The position numbers were made by a program, and so were the translations under genes. From positions 434,001-498,000 of the forward strand of contig OY723298.1 of NCBI GenBank assembly GCA_963210315.1: a stretch of 64,000 nt of DNA, given 5' to 3'. The notes below the pieces were generated by a model. It did not search any database. It saw only the letters and a program-made list of their open reading frames with translations, and was not told the origin of the DNA. Shown here one piece after another: positions 28,761-39,189 of the stretch. How positions within the stretch are numbered: position 1 is the first letter of the stretch; the number at the start of each line of letters is the position of its first letter. The DNA is from Rhynchopus euleeides (taxonomy: Eukaryota; Euglenozoa; Diplonemea; Diplonemida; Diplonemidae).

Positions 28761-29825
28761 GGGGGGGAAGCGAGGGGCGAGGTGAGATGTGGTGCATATG
28801 TGTGTGCGTAACACACGACACACACACAGCCACACCTAGCCCCCTGCCCACCTCTCGACTTCCCCTCCCCCCCTGCCACACGCCACACACACGCACACAC
28901 ACACACTCTCTCTCTGTGTTGCCACCCACACCACACCCACCCACCCCCGCCCCGTCCGGCACTCTGCAGACAGCGAGTGAGGCTTCTGTAACCAATCCTG
29001 CATGTGGGGGAGAGGGGCAGGGGGCGGGGGGGAGAGTTAGCTCTCGATATCATCCCGGCTTCAACGAAAAGCTCGCAGTGTTTGGGTGGGATGAGGGGCG
29101 GGGGGGGATGGGCTGTTTGGGTCAGAAAAGGCCTGTTATTTTGCCTGTTTTATCGCGTTGGTGGGGGGGGGGTGGGGGAGGGGGGGAGGGGTGAGATGTT
29201 CGCCTTTTTTTGCTATTTTGTGCAGTGGCATCGACACGACCAACAGTACCTGAGAGAGGGGGGGGGGGGCCTCAGCGAGAGGTCCGCCGGGTGGTATGCA
29301 GGCTGGCCTTGCGCAAGCTGCAGTGGCACTTGGGTTTGGTGCATTTCCTTCTGCGTGTGTGTTATTTTTTTGTTGTTCGAGCACACACTGCCTTCCTTTG
29401 AGTCGTTGATCTGCCCTGCAGAGGTGTTGAGGGGGGGGGGGGGAAAGGAAAGGGGGAGGGAGTGGAGACAGAAAGGTGGTGGGTGGGTGGGAGGCACAAC
29501 CCAACGCCAAGGCGGTGCCACAGAAGAAAAAAATCGTCACATATCCCCCCGACAAACAACACGGGGGTGTGTGTGCGTGTCTGCCAACATGCGAACCCAT
29601 CTTTTGGCCTTTCAGTAGTGTCGGTGGCACTTAGCTGGGGGCAGGCTAGAAGCCCAGCCCTTCAAAGCTACAGCAAATCACAGACATCACGTTGGATGAC
29701 ACACACAGGGGGAGGTCGTTCGCTCCGGGGATTGCTGGCAAATGCACTTTTTTGGTGAATCCCCCCCCCTGGGGTAATCAGGCTGGGGGAAAAAACAACA
29801 AATCACAACGAATCACACCCGATCA

Positions 29826-30265
29826 CAACAAATCACAACGCCAAATGTTGTGATTTGTTGTGATTTGTTGCGATTTGTTGCGATTTGTTGTGGCCAGTTG
29901 TGATTTGTTGCGACCAGTTGTGACGACTTGTGACCCTTTTGTGATGAGTTGTGATGAGTTGTGATGAGTTGTGATGAGTTGTGATGAGGTGTGATCTGTT
30001 GTGATCTGTTGTGATCTGTTGTGATCGCGATCCAAAATTTCAAAAATTTAAAATTTTGGATCGCGATCACAACAGATCACAACAGATCACACCTCATCAC
30101 AACTCATCACAAAAGGGTCACAAGTCGTCACAACTGGTCACAACAAATCACACCACGTCACACCTAGTCACAACAAATCACAACTGGCCGCAACAAATCG
30201 CAAAAAATCACAACAAATCACAACATTTGCCTTGTGATTTGTTGTGATCTGTTGTGATCGGGTGT
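29826..30265. repeat. Large palindrome of 10-bp tandem repeats (TTGTGATNNG)n
   Basis: Two arms of about 200 bp, each made of the 10-bp unit TTGTGATNNG and its complement, meet at an AT-rich centre near 30040 flanked by GATCGCGATCCAAAATTT and its complement. The order of variant units (TTTGT, GAGTT, CTGTT, and GACGACTTGTGACCC) is mirrored between the arms, so this is a true inverted duplication and not only a tandem array. Confidence 0.8.
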
Positions 30266-30692
30266 CCTGGGCAAGACGTTAAACTACCTGGGAGGGCTTC
30301 CCCAGACCATGACGGGTGCTTGCACCAGGAGTTTGAAACAGCCACTCATGCCTTGCGATGCTCAAGTGCCTGCTGGACCCCTATGTCCTTCAGGCCCCAA
30401 AGCAGGCAACGATATGGGAGCAACCTAACAGGGGAGGTGAAGAGGGCACGGGTCTTAGCCTGATGACACACTGCAACCTCAAGGTGACTGGCGACACCTC
30501 TCCCACAGTCTGCGGCACTCTGCCGTGGCGACAAGGCTTCCTGTCATGGGAGATCGCTGCGTGGATCAACGTGGCACCACCCGTGTGCTCGGCAGGTTGT
30601 TTCGGCACCTGTTTTCTCCGTGTCATGCTTTTCGTGAGCGTGTCAGGGATGTTGGCACACGCTGGGGAGGGTTCACATGATGACATAACATA

Positions 30693-31501
30693 CCGTAAAC
30701 GGAAAAAGGGTGGACCGTAAAAATGTTCCAAGTTCCCAAAAAAAGGCCAAACGTTCCATCTTTTTTACGGTCCACCATTTATTGGGACTGAATATGGAAA
30801 AGACAATGCGTTTTTCGCCCGCGGGCTGGTGGGTTGCGGGGCGCGGACTGCGGCCTCCACGCCGCAGACACCCACACGTAGGCCTCCCGACCTCCCAGCT
30901 TTGGACCCTCCCTCCACCACCGCAACCAACACCAGCAAGAGAAGCAAGTCCTCCCTGCGTGTGGAAAAGGCACGATCACCACCACTCACCTCGAGACTCA
31001 CCCACCACCACACCTCGAGAAGTGTAGTACCATGCAAGGAGCATTCCGGTAGAAGTAAAAGTAGAACCTGCTGCACGAGCCCACAAAAGCAGCCACAGTA
31101 CGGCAGGGCGCGCAGACAGAAGCTGAGACCACCGGGCTCCCTCCAGATGTAAATTCGTGAATCAGTGCCCGGAAAATTAAGGGAAATCGTACTCCTTTAG
31201 TGTAGTACACCCTGCAGTAACTGTGGGAGAACAGTTCCCGGACGATGGTGAGCGCACACTCTGTGCTGAGGCCCTGTGGTGTTAATCCTGCAGCTTCAGT
31301 CGTACGATTTCCTTGGTTCCTTCGCGACTTCGTCGCGAAGGAACTCGTAAAAAAACCGCCAAGTCCACGATCCCAACCGTAAAATAGGTGGACCGTAAAA
31401 ATGTTCCAAGTTCCGGAAAAATCCCATTTGTTCCATCTTTTTTACGGTCCACCTATAGTACGGTTCACCTTTATTACGGTCCACAATATTTCCGTTTACG
31501 G
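30693..31501. mobile_element. 809-bp nested element with TA target duplication (Tc1/mariner-like, non-autonomous)
   Basis: Ends CCGTAAACGGAAA (left) and CCGTTTACGG (right) are inverted, flanked by TA at 30691-30692 and 31502-31503. Subterminal blocks GGTGGACCGTAAAAATGTTC and TTTTTTACGGTCCACC recur near both ends. No transposase frame. Superfamily inferred from the TA duplication only. Confidence 0.65.
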
Positions 31502-31665
31502 TATATCAGAAGCACACACCCACGTGGCGCTGTCCTAGGCAGGACTTTGAAAGTGCCGCCTTGATATCCTTGTTGGATAGAACCCTCATATCACACCCTC
31601 AATCAGCTGACGATCGGGTGTGATTTGTTGTGATTTGTTGTTTTTTCCCCAGCCTGATTACCCCA

Positions 31666-33720
31666 CCCCCCCTATTTTTAGGCGTAAAAATACCGCCTGC
31701 ATTGCCGAAAGCTAGCACAAGCTCCAAAGCTCCAAAAGCTAGCACACCCCGGGATCGGAAGGCACCCCCTCTCAACAACAGAGCAACAAAACACGGGAAT
31801 ACGCCACACGACGGAGGGGACAGAGACGGTTATCAGAAAGGGGAGAAAGCGGCACAAACGAGATAAGACTAAGTCGCAGCACACGTCACGTTGGGGGGAG
31901 GGTGGGTGTGGGATGGGTTGCCCTCACGCTGTGTCGGACCTGCGCCAGCGTGGCGCAGGCGAATTGAACTCATTTGTTTCCCGCGCCATGCATGATTGTA
32001 TAGGGTGTTGAAAACGCCCAACACGTATGCCGCACACTCGTTAGTAGTTTGGGTTTAGCGAAACTGGCGTCGCGCGGTGTCCCAGAGACATGCCACACAG
32101 CGTGAGGGGGAGAGGCGTGCCCCGCTGCTGTGCCCCCCTCCGCACACTTCGTGTGATTGAAAAAAAGCCACATTCCACCCGCCAGTCAGCAAACCAAAGA
32201 GAAAGACAACGTGCCCGATGAACTCACCCTGCCCTTTATCAGGCCACTGGGTGTTGTCATCAGGGCGGTATTTTTGCATGTCAAAGGGTAGTCTTCCGCT
32301 ACTGGGCAAATTTTTTTTGGCAAAGAGTTCGGCGGTATTTTTTTTTCACCTCCCAAATAGGACAGGGCATAAGATAGCTTTTCTGACCGGGGCCCAATAG
32401 GTGGGGGTTAGGTGGGGGTAGCGCGCGCGCGGCTTCGCCGCGCGCCTCGTGCACTGACTCGTCAGTTTGCACCCCGGTCGTTTCACTGATGGTGTCGACC
32501 GTCTCCAGCTCCTCACTGCATTCATGCACTCCTGCAACTCGTTGAATGAGCTGTACTTGAGAGTGCGCGGCTTACTGAGGAAACGTGCCGCGTACTGCCC
32601 CATGGCTGCCTGTGTGATACCCCCTCAGCGTCGATCAGAAGGAGGCTCTCCATCGTCAGGTCGAGGAGGGAGCCTCTGAGGACTTGGTTACTAGACGGGC
32701 ACGCTACATGGGGGTCTGGGGGGCGGAGCCCCCCAGCCGCCGGAGGCCACGGTAGTGAACATCTGTTCATTGTGGGCGTAGATTCTGTGTGAGTTGGCGC
32801 GTCCTCCTGAGGCCTGAGGCTACTGGAGCGGTTGGATTCCCTGACCTGCTGGGTATCGAAGGATCCAGGGGGGTCTGGGGGGCGGAGCCCCCCAGCCGCC
32901 GGAGGCCACGGTAGTGAGCATCTGTTCCTGTAAAACCATGCTCTCTTCGACGTCGACCGTCGAACCCGTGTAACCGGGTTGACGCTCTTCTATGGGGGGT
33001 GGAAACCCAAACCACCCCCACCAGCAATCATGGGCGATCGGTTTTTTTTTTTTTTAGTGAGGGCGGCTACCCCCACCTAATCCGCCGCTCAGCCCGCCAA
33101 CTGGGGCTAGCCCCCCTAGCCCCACCGCTATCTTTTCCCCTGAAATAGGAGTAACTGCGCCAAAAGCGCGCCGTGTTGTAGCACCGCAGCGGAAAGACCA
33201 CCCCTTCAAAAAGACACAAAGAAACAAACAAAAACAAACAGAGCACGGGCTGAAAGAGGGAGATGTTTGTGGTTTTGCGACTGGATTGGGAGTGGTGTGA
33301 CTTCCCCCCCCCCCCCCCCCCACAGAACCTTTTCGATCCAAAAGGCCCCCGGCGACCGCCCTTCACACAACAGACAGAAAGATTTGTGTGAGTGGGGGTG
33401 GGGGTGGGGGTGGGGTGTGGGGGGACAGACAAACAAAAAACAAAGCCTGTGTGTCAAATCGCTGACAAGACGCATAACCTCCGCATAAAACAACCCCAAC
33501 ACACGCACACCCTCCCAGCCAGCAGGGCTGGGTGGGGAGCAGTTGGGGGGGGTATGCGGCAACATCCGTCAAGTTGAAGAGCAACGCAATCGCCACATTC
33601 ACACGCTTCCTCGCTCTGTGCCCCCCCCCCCCACCCCTCCCGGGAGGGTCTGCTCGTGCTAACCATATATACTACCCGCCTGGCAACGCACGCCTCCCCT
33701 CATGCAGGAAAACCTATCAA
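31666..33720. other. Intergenic region containing a hAT-like element
   Basis: No host gene. The 780-bp element at 32363-33142 fills the centre. The rest has C runs near 33306-33323 and 33626-33637, and an AC/GGGT tract near 33390-33430. Confidence 0.55.
32363..33142. mobile_element. 780-bp hAT-like non-autonomous element with 8-bp target duplication
   Basis: Left end CAGGGCATAAGATAGC, complement of right end CAGGGGAAAAGATAGC. Flanked by AAATAGGA at 32355-32362 and 33143-33150. The 8-bp duplication and CAGGG terminus are hAT hallmarks. About 57 bp from the left end is a GC hairpin (GCGCGCGGC-TTC-GCCGCGCGC). Two inverted copies of the 60-bp hairpin module are inside (32710-32769, 32868-32928). 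Same family as 35821-37012, which lies in the opposite orientation. No transposase. Confidence 0.8.
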
Positions 33721-35208
33721 TCAGGCCGACATGGTCACCTTCACCTCCACCTTCTCCCCGTCCTTCACGGCGGAGGTGGGGGTCAGGCACAGGAGGCCCT
33801 CCCCGCAGGGCGTGTGGTTCATCGAGGGAGTCGTGGCAACGGCGTATCCGTTGGTGTAGATGGCCTTCGGCACCGCCACCACGGTGGGCTGGGTGATGGA
33901 GGTGTCAGCCGTGAAGTCCAGCTCAAACTTCTTGGTCTTCCGGTCGTACTGCATGTGGGTGGGCGTCCCCGCCACCGCCTGGGCGAAGGGACGGATGAAT
34001 GGGGTGTATTTGTCGTCCTCCAGGTTCAGCCTCCCGTCAACCAGTCCCGCCACATCCCAGTAGGTCCAGCTCTGCAGGGTCTTGTCCGCCTCAGCCAGAA
34101 CAGCCTCAATCTCGAGGCTCCCCTCGGAGTCGGGGTGGGACGCCGAAGGGGTCAGCGCGCCAAACTCCGTGAGGAACGAAGCAGTCTCCAGCTTCGTGAT
34201 ATCCTTCACCACAGTGCTCATCACCAGGGGGAGCAGGGCGTGGTCGCACTCCTGCTTCAGCATCCAGGGGTACCCCTGCGAGCTGTTGGAGTAGTCGCTG
34301 TTCAGCATCCAGCAGTAGTAGTGCCAGGAGAAAACACACTTGTTCTTGTCGGCCTCCCCACCCGGGAGGTGGGAGAACCCGGTGCCGATGAAGCTCTTCT
34401 CGCCAGGCAGCACCATGCCCCAGGTGACGGGCTCGAAGAAGATCATGGTGTCCTGGTCGACCTTGCGGATCTGCTCCACCAGGTGGTCGTACGCAGGGAG
34501 CAGGTTCTTCCCAGCCTCACCCGGCAGGAAGAGGGCGGGGTCGTGGAACACATCCCCAGCCCAAGGCTCGTTGATCAGCTCGTACCCCAGGATCTGCTTG
34601 CTGGTGTTGAAGCGGGAGGCGACGACGTTCCAGAAGGCACCCCATGCGTCAAGCCCCCCGTGCTTGTTGTCGTAGATGTCCTGGAATGACTGCCCGACAG
34701 CCTCGGTCACGTACCCCTCAGCCCAGTTCTTCAGGTCCTTGATAGGCCAGGGGTAAGCGTGCCTGGGCACCGTCTTGTTCACAACCCACTGGGGGGCGCC
34801 GTCGTAGGAGTGGAAGTCGCTGGAGAGGACGTCCTGGTGCATGTCGAGGAAGCTGTAGATACCCTGGCTGGAGAGCTTCTCGGTGACAGCCTTCATGTTG
34901 TCGATGTAGGTCGTGTTGTACACACCCTCCGCGGGGTTGGCGGCAGCCCACATCATGGGCATCCGCATCGCGTTGAAGCCGCCGCGCTGCAGCCTCTCGA
35001 CGTTGCTCGTAACGGTCGTCATGCCCGGCATGAAGGCCCCGCCCTTGGCATGCTGGACGTCGTTGAAGCCGTGGAACAGACGCACACGCCCCGCCTCATC
35101 GACAATCCACCTCCCACGTGTGGACATCCTCTGGGGCTCTTCAGCTGCAGCGGCCATCCCGCACACAGCCAGCAGCGCCACAGCGCCACTGCGTGCCATG
35201 GAACCCAT
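33721..35208 (-). CDS. Secreted GH5 endoglycoceramidase-like glycoside hydrolase
   Basis: 495 residues with a signal peptide (about 1-22). The (beta/alpha)8 GH5 core is clear: WIVDEAGRVRLFHGFNDVQ, FNAMRMPMMW, YSFLDMHQDVLS, the acid/base Glu214 in YELINEPWAGD, WHYYCWML at 295-302 and the nucleophile Glu348 in FLTEFGA. NEPWAGD plus the HQD and YYCW motifs are typical of subfamily 12 endoglycoceramidases, which release oligosaccharide from glycosphingolipids. A C-terminal beta-rich domain (about 400-495) resembles the family's accessory domain. No intron; an ATG at 35199 is an alternative start. CACCCCCAG ends 18 nt before the ATG. Confidence 0.9.
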   Translation of the reverse strand: MGSMARSGAVALLAVCGMAAAAEEPQRMSTRGRWIVDEAGRVRLFHGFNDVQHAKGGAFMPGMTTVTSNVERLQRGGFNAMRMPMMWAAANPAEGVYNTTYIDNMKAVTEKLSSQGIYSFLDMHQDVLSSDFHSYDGAPQWVVNKTVPRHAYPWPIKDLKNWAEGYVTEAVGQSFQDIYDNKHGGLDAWGAFWNVVASRFNTSKQILGYELINEPWAGDVFHDPALFLPGEAGKNLLPAYDHLVEQIRKVDQDTMIFFEPVTWGMVLPGEKSFIGTGFSHLPGGEADKNKCVFSWHYYCWMLNSDYSNSSQGYPWMLKQECDHALLPLVMSTVVKDITKLETASFLTEFGALTPSASHPDSEGSLEIEAVLAEADKTLQSWTYWDVAGLVDGRLNLEDDKYTPFIRPFAQAVAGTPTHMQYDRKTKKFELDFTADTSITQPTVVAVPKAIYTNGYAVATTPSMNHTPCGEGLLCLTPTSAVKDGEKVEVKVTMSA

Positions 35209-35758
35209 CTCAGGTGTTTGTAGTGTCTGGGGGTGGTGGTGGTGTCGTGCAGCTCAGATTTTGTTTTTGGGAGGCAGTACAGTCTCAAGTGGAGTGGGAG
35301 AAAGGGGTGGGGGGCGGGGGGGTGGGGCAACAGTTTCGGATACGGCAGCGGCAAATGGCGTGTCTTTTTCAGCACATCGGGCGAAAAGAAGGGGGGGGGA
35401 AGGCGGGTGTATAGGGATCGTGTGTCACTCGCTGGCGCAGTGGCATCAGCGGAGGCAATGCAAAACACAGGAGTGGGTGGGTTCGGTGCAGGATAAGTCA
35501 GGGGGAATGCGACAGGGTGAGAATATGGGATTATCGCTGCACCGCACGAATCACACACATCACAGCGTATTCTACTAAGCCCTGCGGAAGTGCAGCTTTG
35601 CGATTAGGCAGGGCGCATGAGACTGTGTGTGTGGCGGCAAGCATCCAACACTTCCCCTATTTTTTACATTCCCGCCTGACAAACAACCTTGTTGGGAGAC
35701 AAGAAAAAATGCGTACGACGGCAAAGAAACTGCCTCGGTCTGAAGAGACCACACTGTG
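35209..35758. other. Intergenic region without supported gene
   Basis: 550 bp with G runs and no open frame of note. Positions 35664-35690 (GACAAACAACCTTGTTGGGAG) resemble the 3' end of the 159-bp repeat. Confidence 0.5.
35227..35228 (-). promoter_or_regulatory. Putative spliced-leader acceptor AG for the GH5 gene
   Basis: Minus-strand CCACCACCACCCCCAG ends 18 nt before the ATG at 35208. Confidence 0.45.
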
Positions 35759-35820
35759 TCCAAGAGTTAGGGTGGACGACTCGCCCAACTTTTCAGCTAA
35801 GCTACTGTGACAAAAAATAT

Positions 35821-37012
35821 CAGGGGATAAGATAGGTCTGGTTTTCCGGTTTTCAAAACCAGGGTTTCCCGGTTCCCGGTTTTCTGGAAAAAAAAAAAGG
35901 TCGATCTCATTTTTGGCGGTTTTTTTGTGACTTTGGGACAGTAAAACAGTCAGAAAAAACGCCATAAAAAAATAGAAAGTGACCCCATCGTGATCCGCAC
36001 AGAGCTCAAATAGTCCAAAGAAGGCAGAGAAGCGGAGAAGAAAAAATGGACCTAGCGGGTGGCCCGGTGGGGCCCGGTGGGTGGTGATGCCCTCGTCATG
36101 CAGGCCTCTTCTGTTTTGAAGGTGCACACATGGTGGACTCCAGCCACCCTAGCGAGTGTCTAAGAGGGAGTCTAAGACTGCAGTCTGTACTGGAGACGGG
36201 AGTCTATTTTCCAGCTAATTTACGACTCCCGCTAGTTGAGACTCATGGGAGACACACGGTGTACTCCAGCGGAGGTAGGGTAACCTCCGCTGGAGTTCAC
36301 CGTGTCGTCTGCCTCTGTGCAGCGTCACTCGGTGCCATCGAATACATGGCGACAGCCCACCAACTCGAGACAGATCTGCTTGTCTGGAGGGCTGAGACGA
36401 GAACACGAACGACTTTCAAGCAATCTTGAAGGTCGCCAAGCCTATTGGGGGCAACTAACAGATGAGATTTGTTTGTTGCCTGTCGTCACAGCTAGGTGCC
36501 CATTTCCTCGATAACGGAATGTGTGCAGAGATCTCGTGGACCCTTTGGCCATTCTGTCGTGCACCCACTCCACCCACAACGCACACCTGTCACGAGTGGT
36601 CGCTCCCCCGTCCTCCTCCACCCTGAAGGTTGAACCCTCAAGGACCAGTGATCTCCTGCTGGCCGGGCTGCGATACAGCGAAGCCTTCCTACTTACAAGC
36701 GAATCCAGACTGTAGGGAACAGATGATCACTACCGTGGCCTCCGGCGGCTGGGGGGCTCCGCCCCCCAGACCCCCCTGCGTAAAAAAATTGCACCAGACC
36801 GGTTTTTTGGCCGAGAGTCCAAACTTTCAAAGCAGCTGCTGCGCCTGCCCCACCAAGCAGCCTCAGTACGACAGGACGCGCGCAGGCACCGGGCCCTCTC
36901 AGATTCTGGGAGGGTTTGCGCGGGTCGCGCGCGCCGAAGGCGCGCGCGAAAAATTTTCAAAACCAGAAAAACCGGAAAACGGCGCCAGAAAAAAAGTCTA
37001 TCTTATACCCTG
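35821..37012. mobile_element. 1192-bp hAT-like element nested in copy A
   Basis: Left end CAGGGGATAAGATAG, complement of right end CAGGGTATAAGATAG. Flanked by AAAAATAT at 35813-35820 and 37013-37020. Copy B shows the uninterrupted site (ACAAAAAATATTGGC near 46109-46122). A GC hairpin lies about 62 bp from the right end (36924-36950). It also contains one hairpin module (36719-36778), a 39-bp remnant of the 280-bp repeat (35978-36016) and a 14-bp-stem hairpin at 36262-36295. No transposase. Confidence 0.85.
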
Positions 37013-37754
37013 AAAAATATTGGCTTCAAAAAAAGAAATTCCTGGGTTTCTCGGCCACTTTTGAGGTAATTGCGCGACAGTCCTGAAGTTGGGAACCCCA
37101 AATGTGGAAAAGCAACACCGAAAACTCGATTTTCGGGCCCCACACTGTAGACACAATGTGAATTTTCGGGGGTACCTGGGACCCCCCGTGTTTAAGTCCC
37201 CCCCCTGGAGGCGACTTTCGGCCAGGGGGGGGCTTAAACACGGGGGTGGCACGGTGGAGACCAAGAAGACCTCTTCCGCTTCCGTCGTATGGGGGTGATT
37301 CCGGTCCGGATGGACTTTTGGCACCCCACTTTTCGACTCTGACAGCACCTGGAGGGCACCAGGTGGCCTAGCGGCCACCTGATGACCCTCCAGACCAGCC
37401 CACTCCCGTGTTTAGGTCCACCTGTGCTTAAGTCCCCCCTGGGGGGACTTTTACACGGGTGGTCCCAGGTACGAGCAGTGATCTCGTGCCAGGGCTGGCA
37501 TGGCCCGACCTCAACATTTTCCCATCACATGTTGTGGAGAGGCCAGACTATCTTCAGTAGACTTTGGGTTTTTGAGTTCGGCCGGGTGAAAATGCGGCGC
37601 AGCGTGCGAAAACCCAACGCCACCATGAGAGGCAGGTGGATGAAGCTTGATGACTCAGTCGCGCCGAATCGTACCCAAGTGAAGGACTATCCCCTGGAAT
37701 GCGACACAGCACCAACCGGTGTGAGACGTGCCTTCAAAATCCTGAAGGATGTTC

Positions 37755-38290
37755 ACCGACCAATAAAGCGACCAGATGGCGGTCCCAAATTTGGGACCGC
37801 CATCTGGCCAATTTTTCGGTCGGTCCCAAATTTGGGACCACCATCTGGTCGCTTTCTCGGTCGGTCCCAAATTTGGGACCGCTATCTGGTCGCTTTGTTG
37901 GTCGGTCCCAAATTTGGGACCACCATCTGGTCGCTTTATTGGTCGGTCCCAAATTTGGGACCGCCATCTGGTCGCTTTATGGGTCGGTCCCAAAATTGGG
38001 ACCACCATCTGGTCGCTTTCTCGGTCGGTCCCAAATTTGGGACCGCCATCTGGTCGCTTTGTTGGTCGGTCCCAAATTTGGGACCGCCATCTGGTCGCTT
38101 TATGGGTCGGTCCCAAATTTGGGACCGCCATCTGGTCAATTTTTCGGTCGGTCCCAAATTTGGGACCACCATCTGGTCGCTTTATCGGTCGGTCCCAAAT
38201 TTGGGACCGCCATCTGGTCGCTTTGTTGGTCGGTCCCTAATTTGGGACCACCATCTGGTCCATTTTTCGGTGGGTCCCAAGTTTGGGATG
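37755..38290 (+). repeat. 41-bp tandem array with 18-bp palindromic core, 13 units (copy A)
   Basis: Each unit contains GGTCCCAAATTTGGGACC or a close variant followed by GCCATCTGGTCGCTTT or CATCTGGTCAATTTTT and a TCGG/TTGG/TGGG linker. The first unit is inverted relative to the rest, so the array turns around at its first core. Confidence 0.9.
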
Positions 38291-38722
38291 AGGAACTCCG
38301 TGGGCACCATTGGTCGCCCTTCGGTCGCCACCTGTTCAGACCCCTTTTCAGGGGATTTGGGCACCAGAGAGACCTCCGGGACCGGTTTTCTGGTGTTTTA
38401 TGCTCTTCCCGACCCTGTCCTGGCCCACAATGTGGTCTGGAGCGAGGTTCTGCTGATTTCCGCCTGATGCGGACCCTCCTTTGGGGTCCTCCATTTATTT
38501 TGCGTCTGACCGTCGCCTTCCCCACCTAGTTCACGAGGGCAAGGTGAAAAACCGTTTTTTAACCCCAAAAATGGCATTTCCCGGGTGGCGACCTCTGGCG
38601 ACCTCTGAAAAATGTGCCCAAAAAGTGATTTTTGGGACCTTGCGGACCTAGAAAACACAAAGGGAAAAAAATATATTTTTTGTCACACCCCCTCTTGGGG
38701 CGGTACGCCAGTCTACCAAGAG

Positions 38723-39189
38723 GATACAGAAGTAGTCAGCCCCTGCTGCTGAAGGAAATGGTAGTGTCGGCCAGGAGTCGACACACGCATCCAGCGTGTT
38801 TGTCTGAAGGATGCACTCAGACAGGAGGCAGCAATAATAAAATGGGACAAGTCGAAGAAGAGGTGCCTCGGCACAAAAGACCACACAGCGTTGCCCGAGT
38901 GCAAAGGGCACCGGTCACGGTTGCGAGGCTTCGTGCAGAGGTCTATAAGGATGGTGTGTCAGTATGTATGTCACACCGAAGGGTGTTCGGGTAGTGGAGG
39001 TTCAAGTTCAGAAAAGTAGTTCCAAAAAAATGCAAAAAAAAGTGATTCCGATGATGTGCAGTGCAGAGAACAAAGTAGAAGGGAAGGGCAAAAGGGAAGC
39101 AAAAAAAGAAACAACCAGTGTCACACAGGCAGCGGGAGATCCGACGCAGCCCACAACCACTGAAGACATGCAGTGAGAGCAACACAATA
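38723..39189. other. Intergenic region downstream of the repeat-protein gene
   Basis: 467 bp between element A and the TGA at 39190. No gene or repeat recognised. Confidence 0.5.

Larger units (their letters stand above)
28339..29769. other. Intergenic region without supported gene
   Basis: Rich in G runs on the plus strand (C on the gene strand), with a (TGG)n microsatellite at 28731-28760 and AC repeats near 28885-28910. No coding signal recognised. Confidence 0.55.
29770..31665. mobile_element. 1.9-kb terminal-inverted-repeat element carrying a large palindrome and a nested element
   Basis: The left end starts TGGGGTAATCAGGCTGGGG, and the complement of the right end gives the same sequence; the inverted match continues for about 55 bp (AAAAAACAACAAATCACAA then ATCACACCCGATC). 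Flanks are C tracts (CCCCCCCC left, CCCCCCCT right), so an 8-bp target duplication is plausible but low complexity. Inside are the 10-bp repeat palindrome (29826-30265) and a nested TA-flanked element (30693-31501). No transposase. Confidence 0.7.
35767..38714. mobile_element. Palindrome-array transposon, copy A (interrupted by a hAT-like insertion)
   Basis: Begins TTAGGGTGGACGACTCGCCC and ends GGGGCGGTACGCCAGTCT, with weak inverted similarity. Flanked by TCCAAGAG (35759-35766) and ACCAAGAG (38715-38722), a 7/8 duplication. Outside the array and the insertion it differs from copy B (46066-48469) by only about ten substitutions over roughly 1.2 kb. After removal of the 1200-bp insertion its length is 1748 bp against 2404 bp for copy B, and the 656-bp difference equals exactly 16 units of 41 bp. 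Hairpins of TTTAAG/CTTAAA type lie near 37188-37245. No transposase. Confidence 0.85.

Noticed and set aside
37382..38467. 361-codon plus-strand frame in element A and similar frames in element B
   Set aside because: They cross the 41-bp array, where every frame is open; the unit length is not a multiple of three and no domain is visible.
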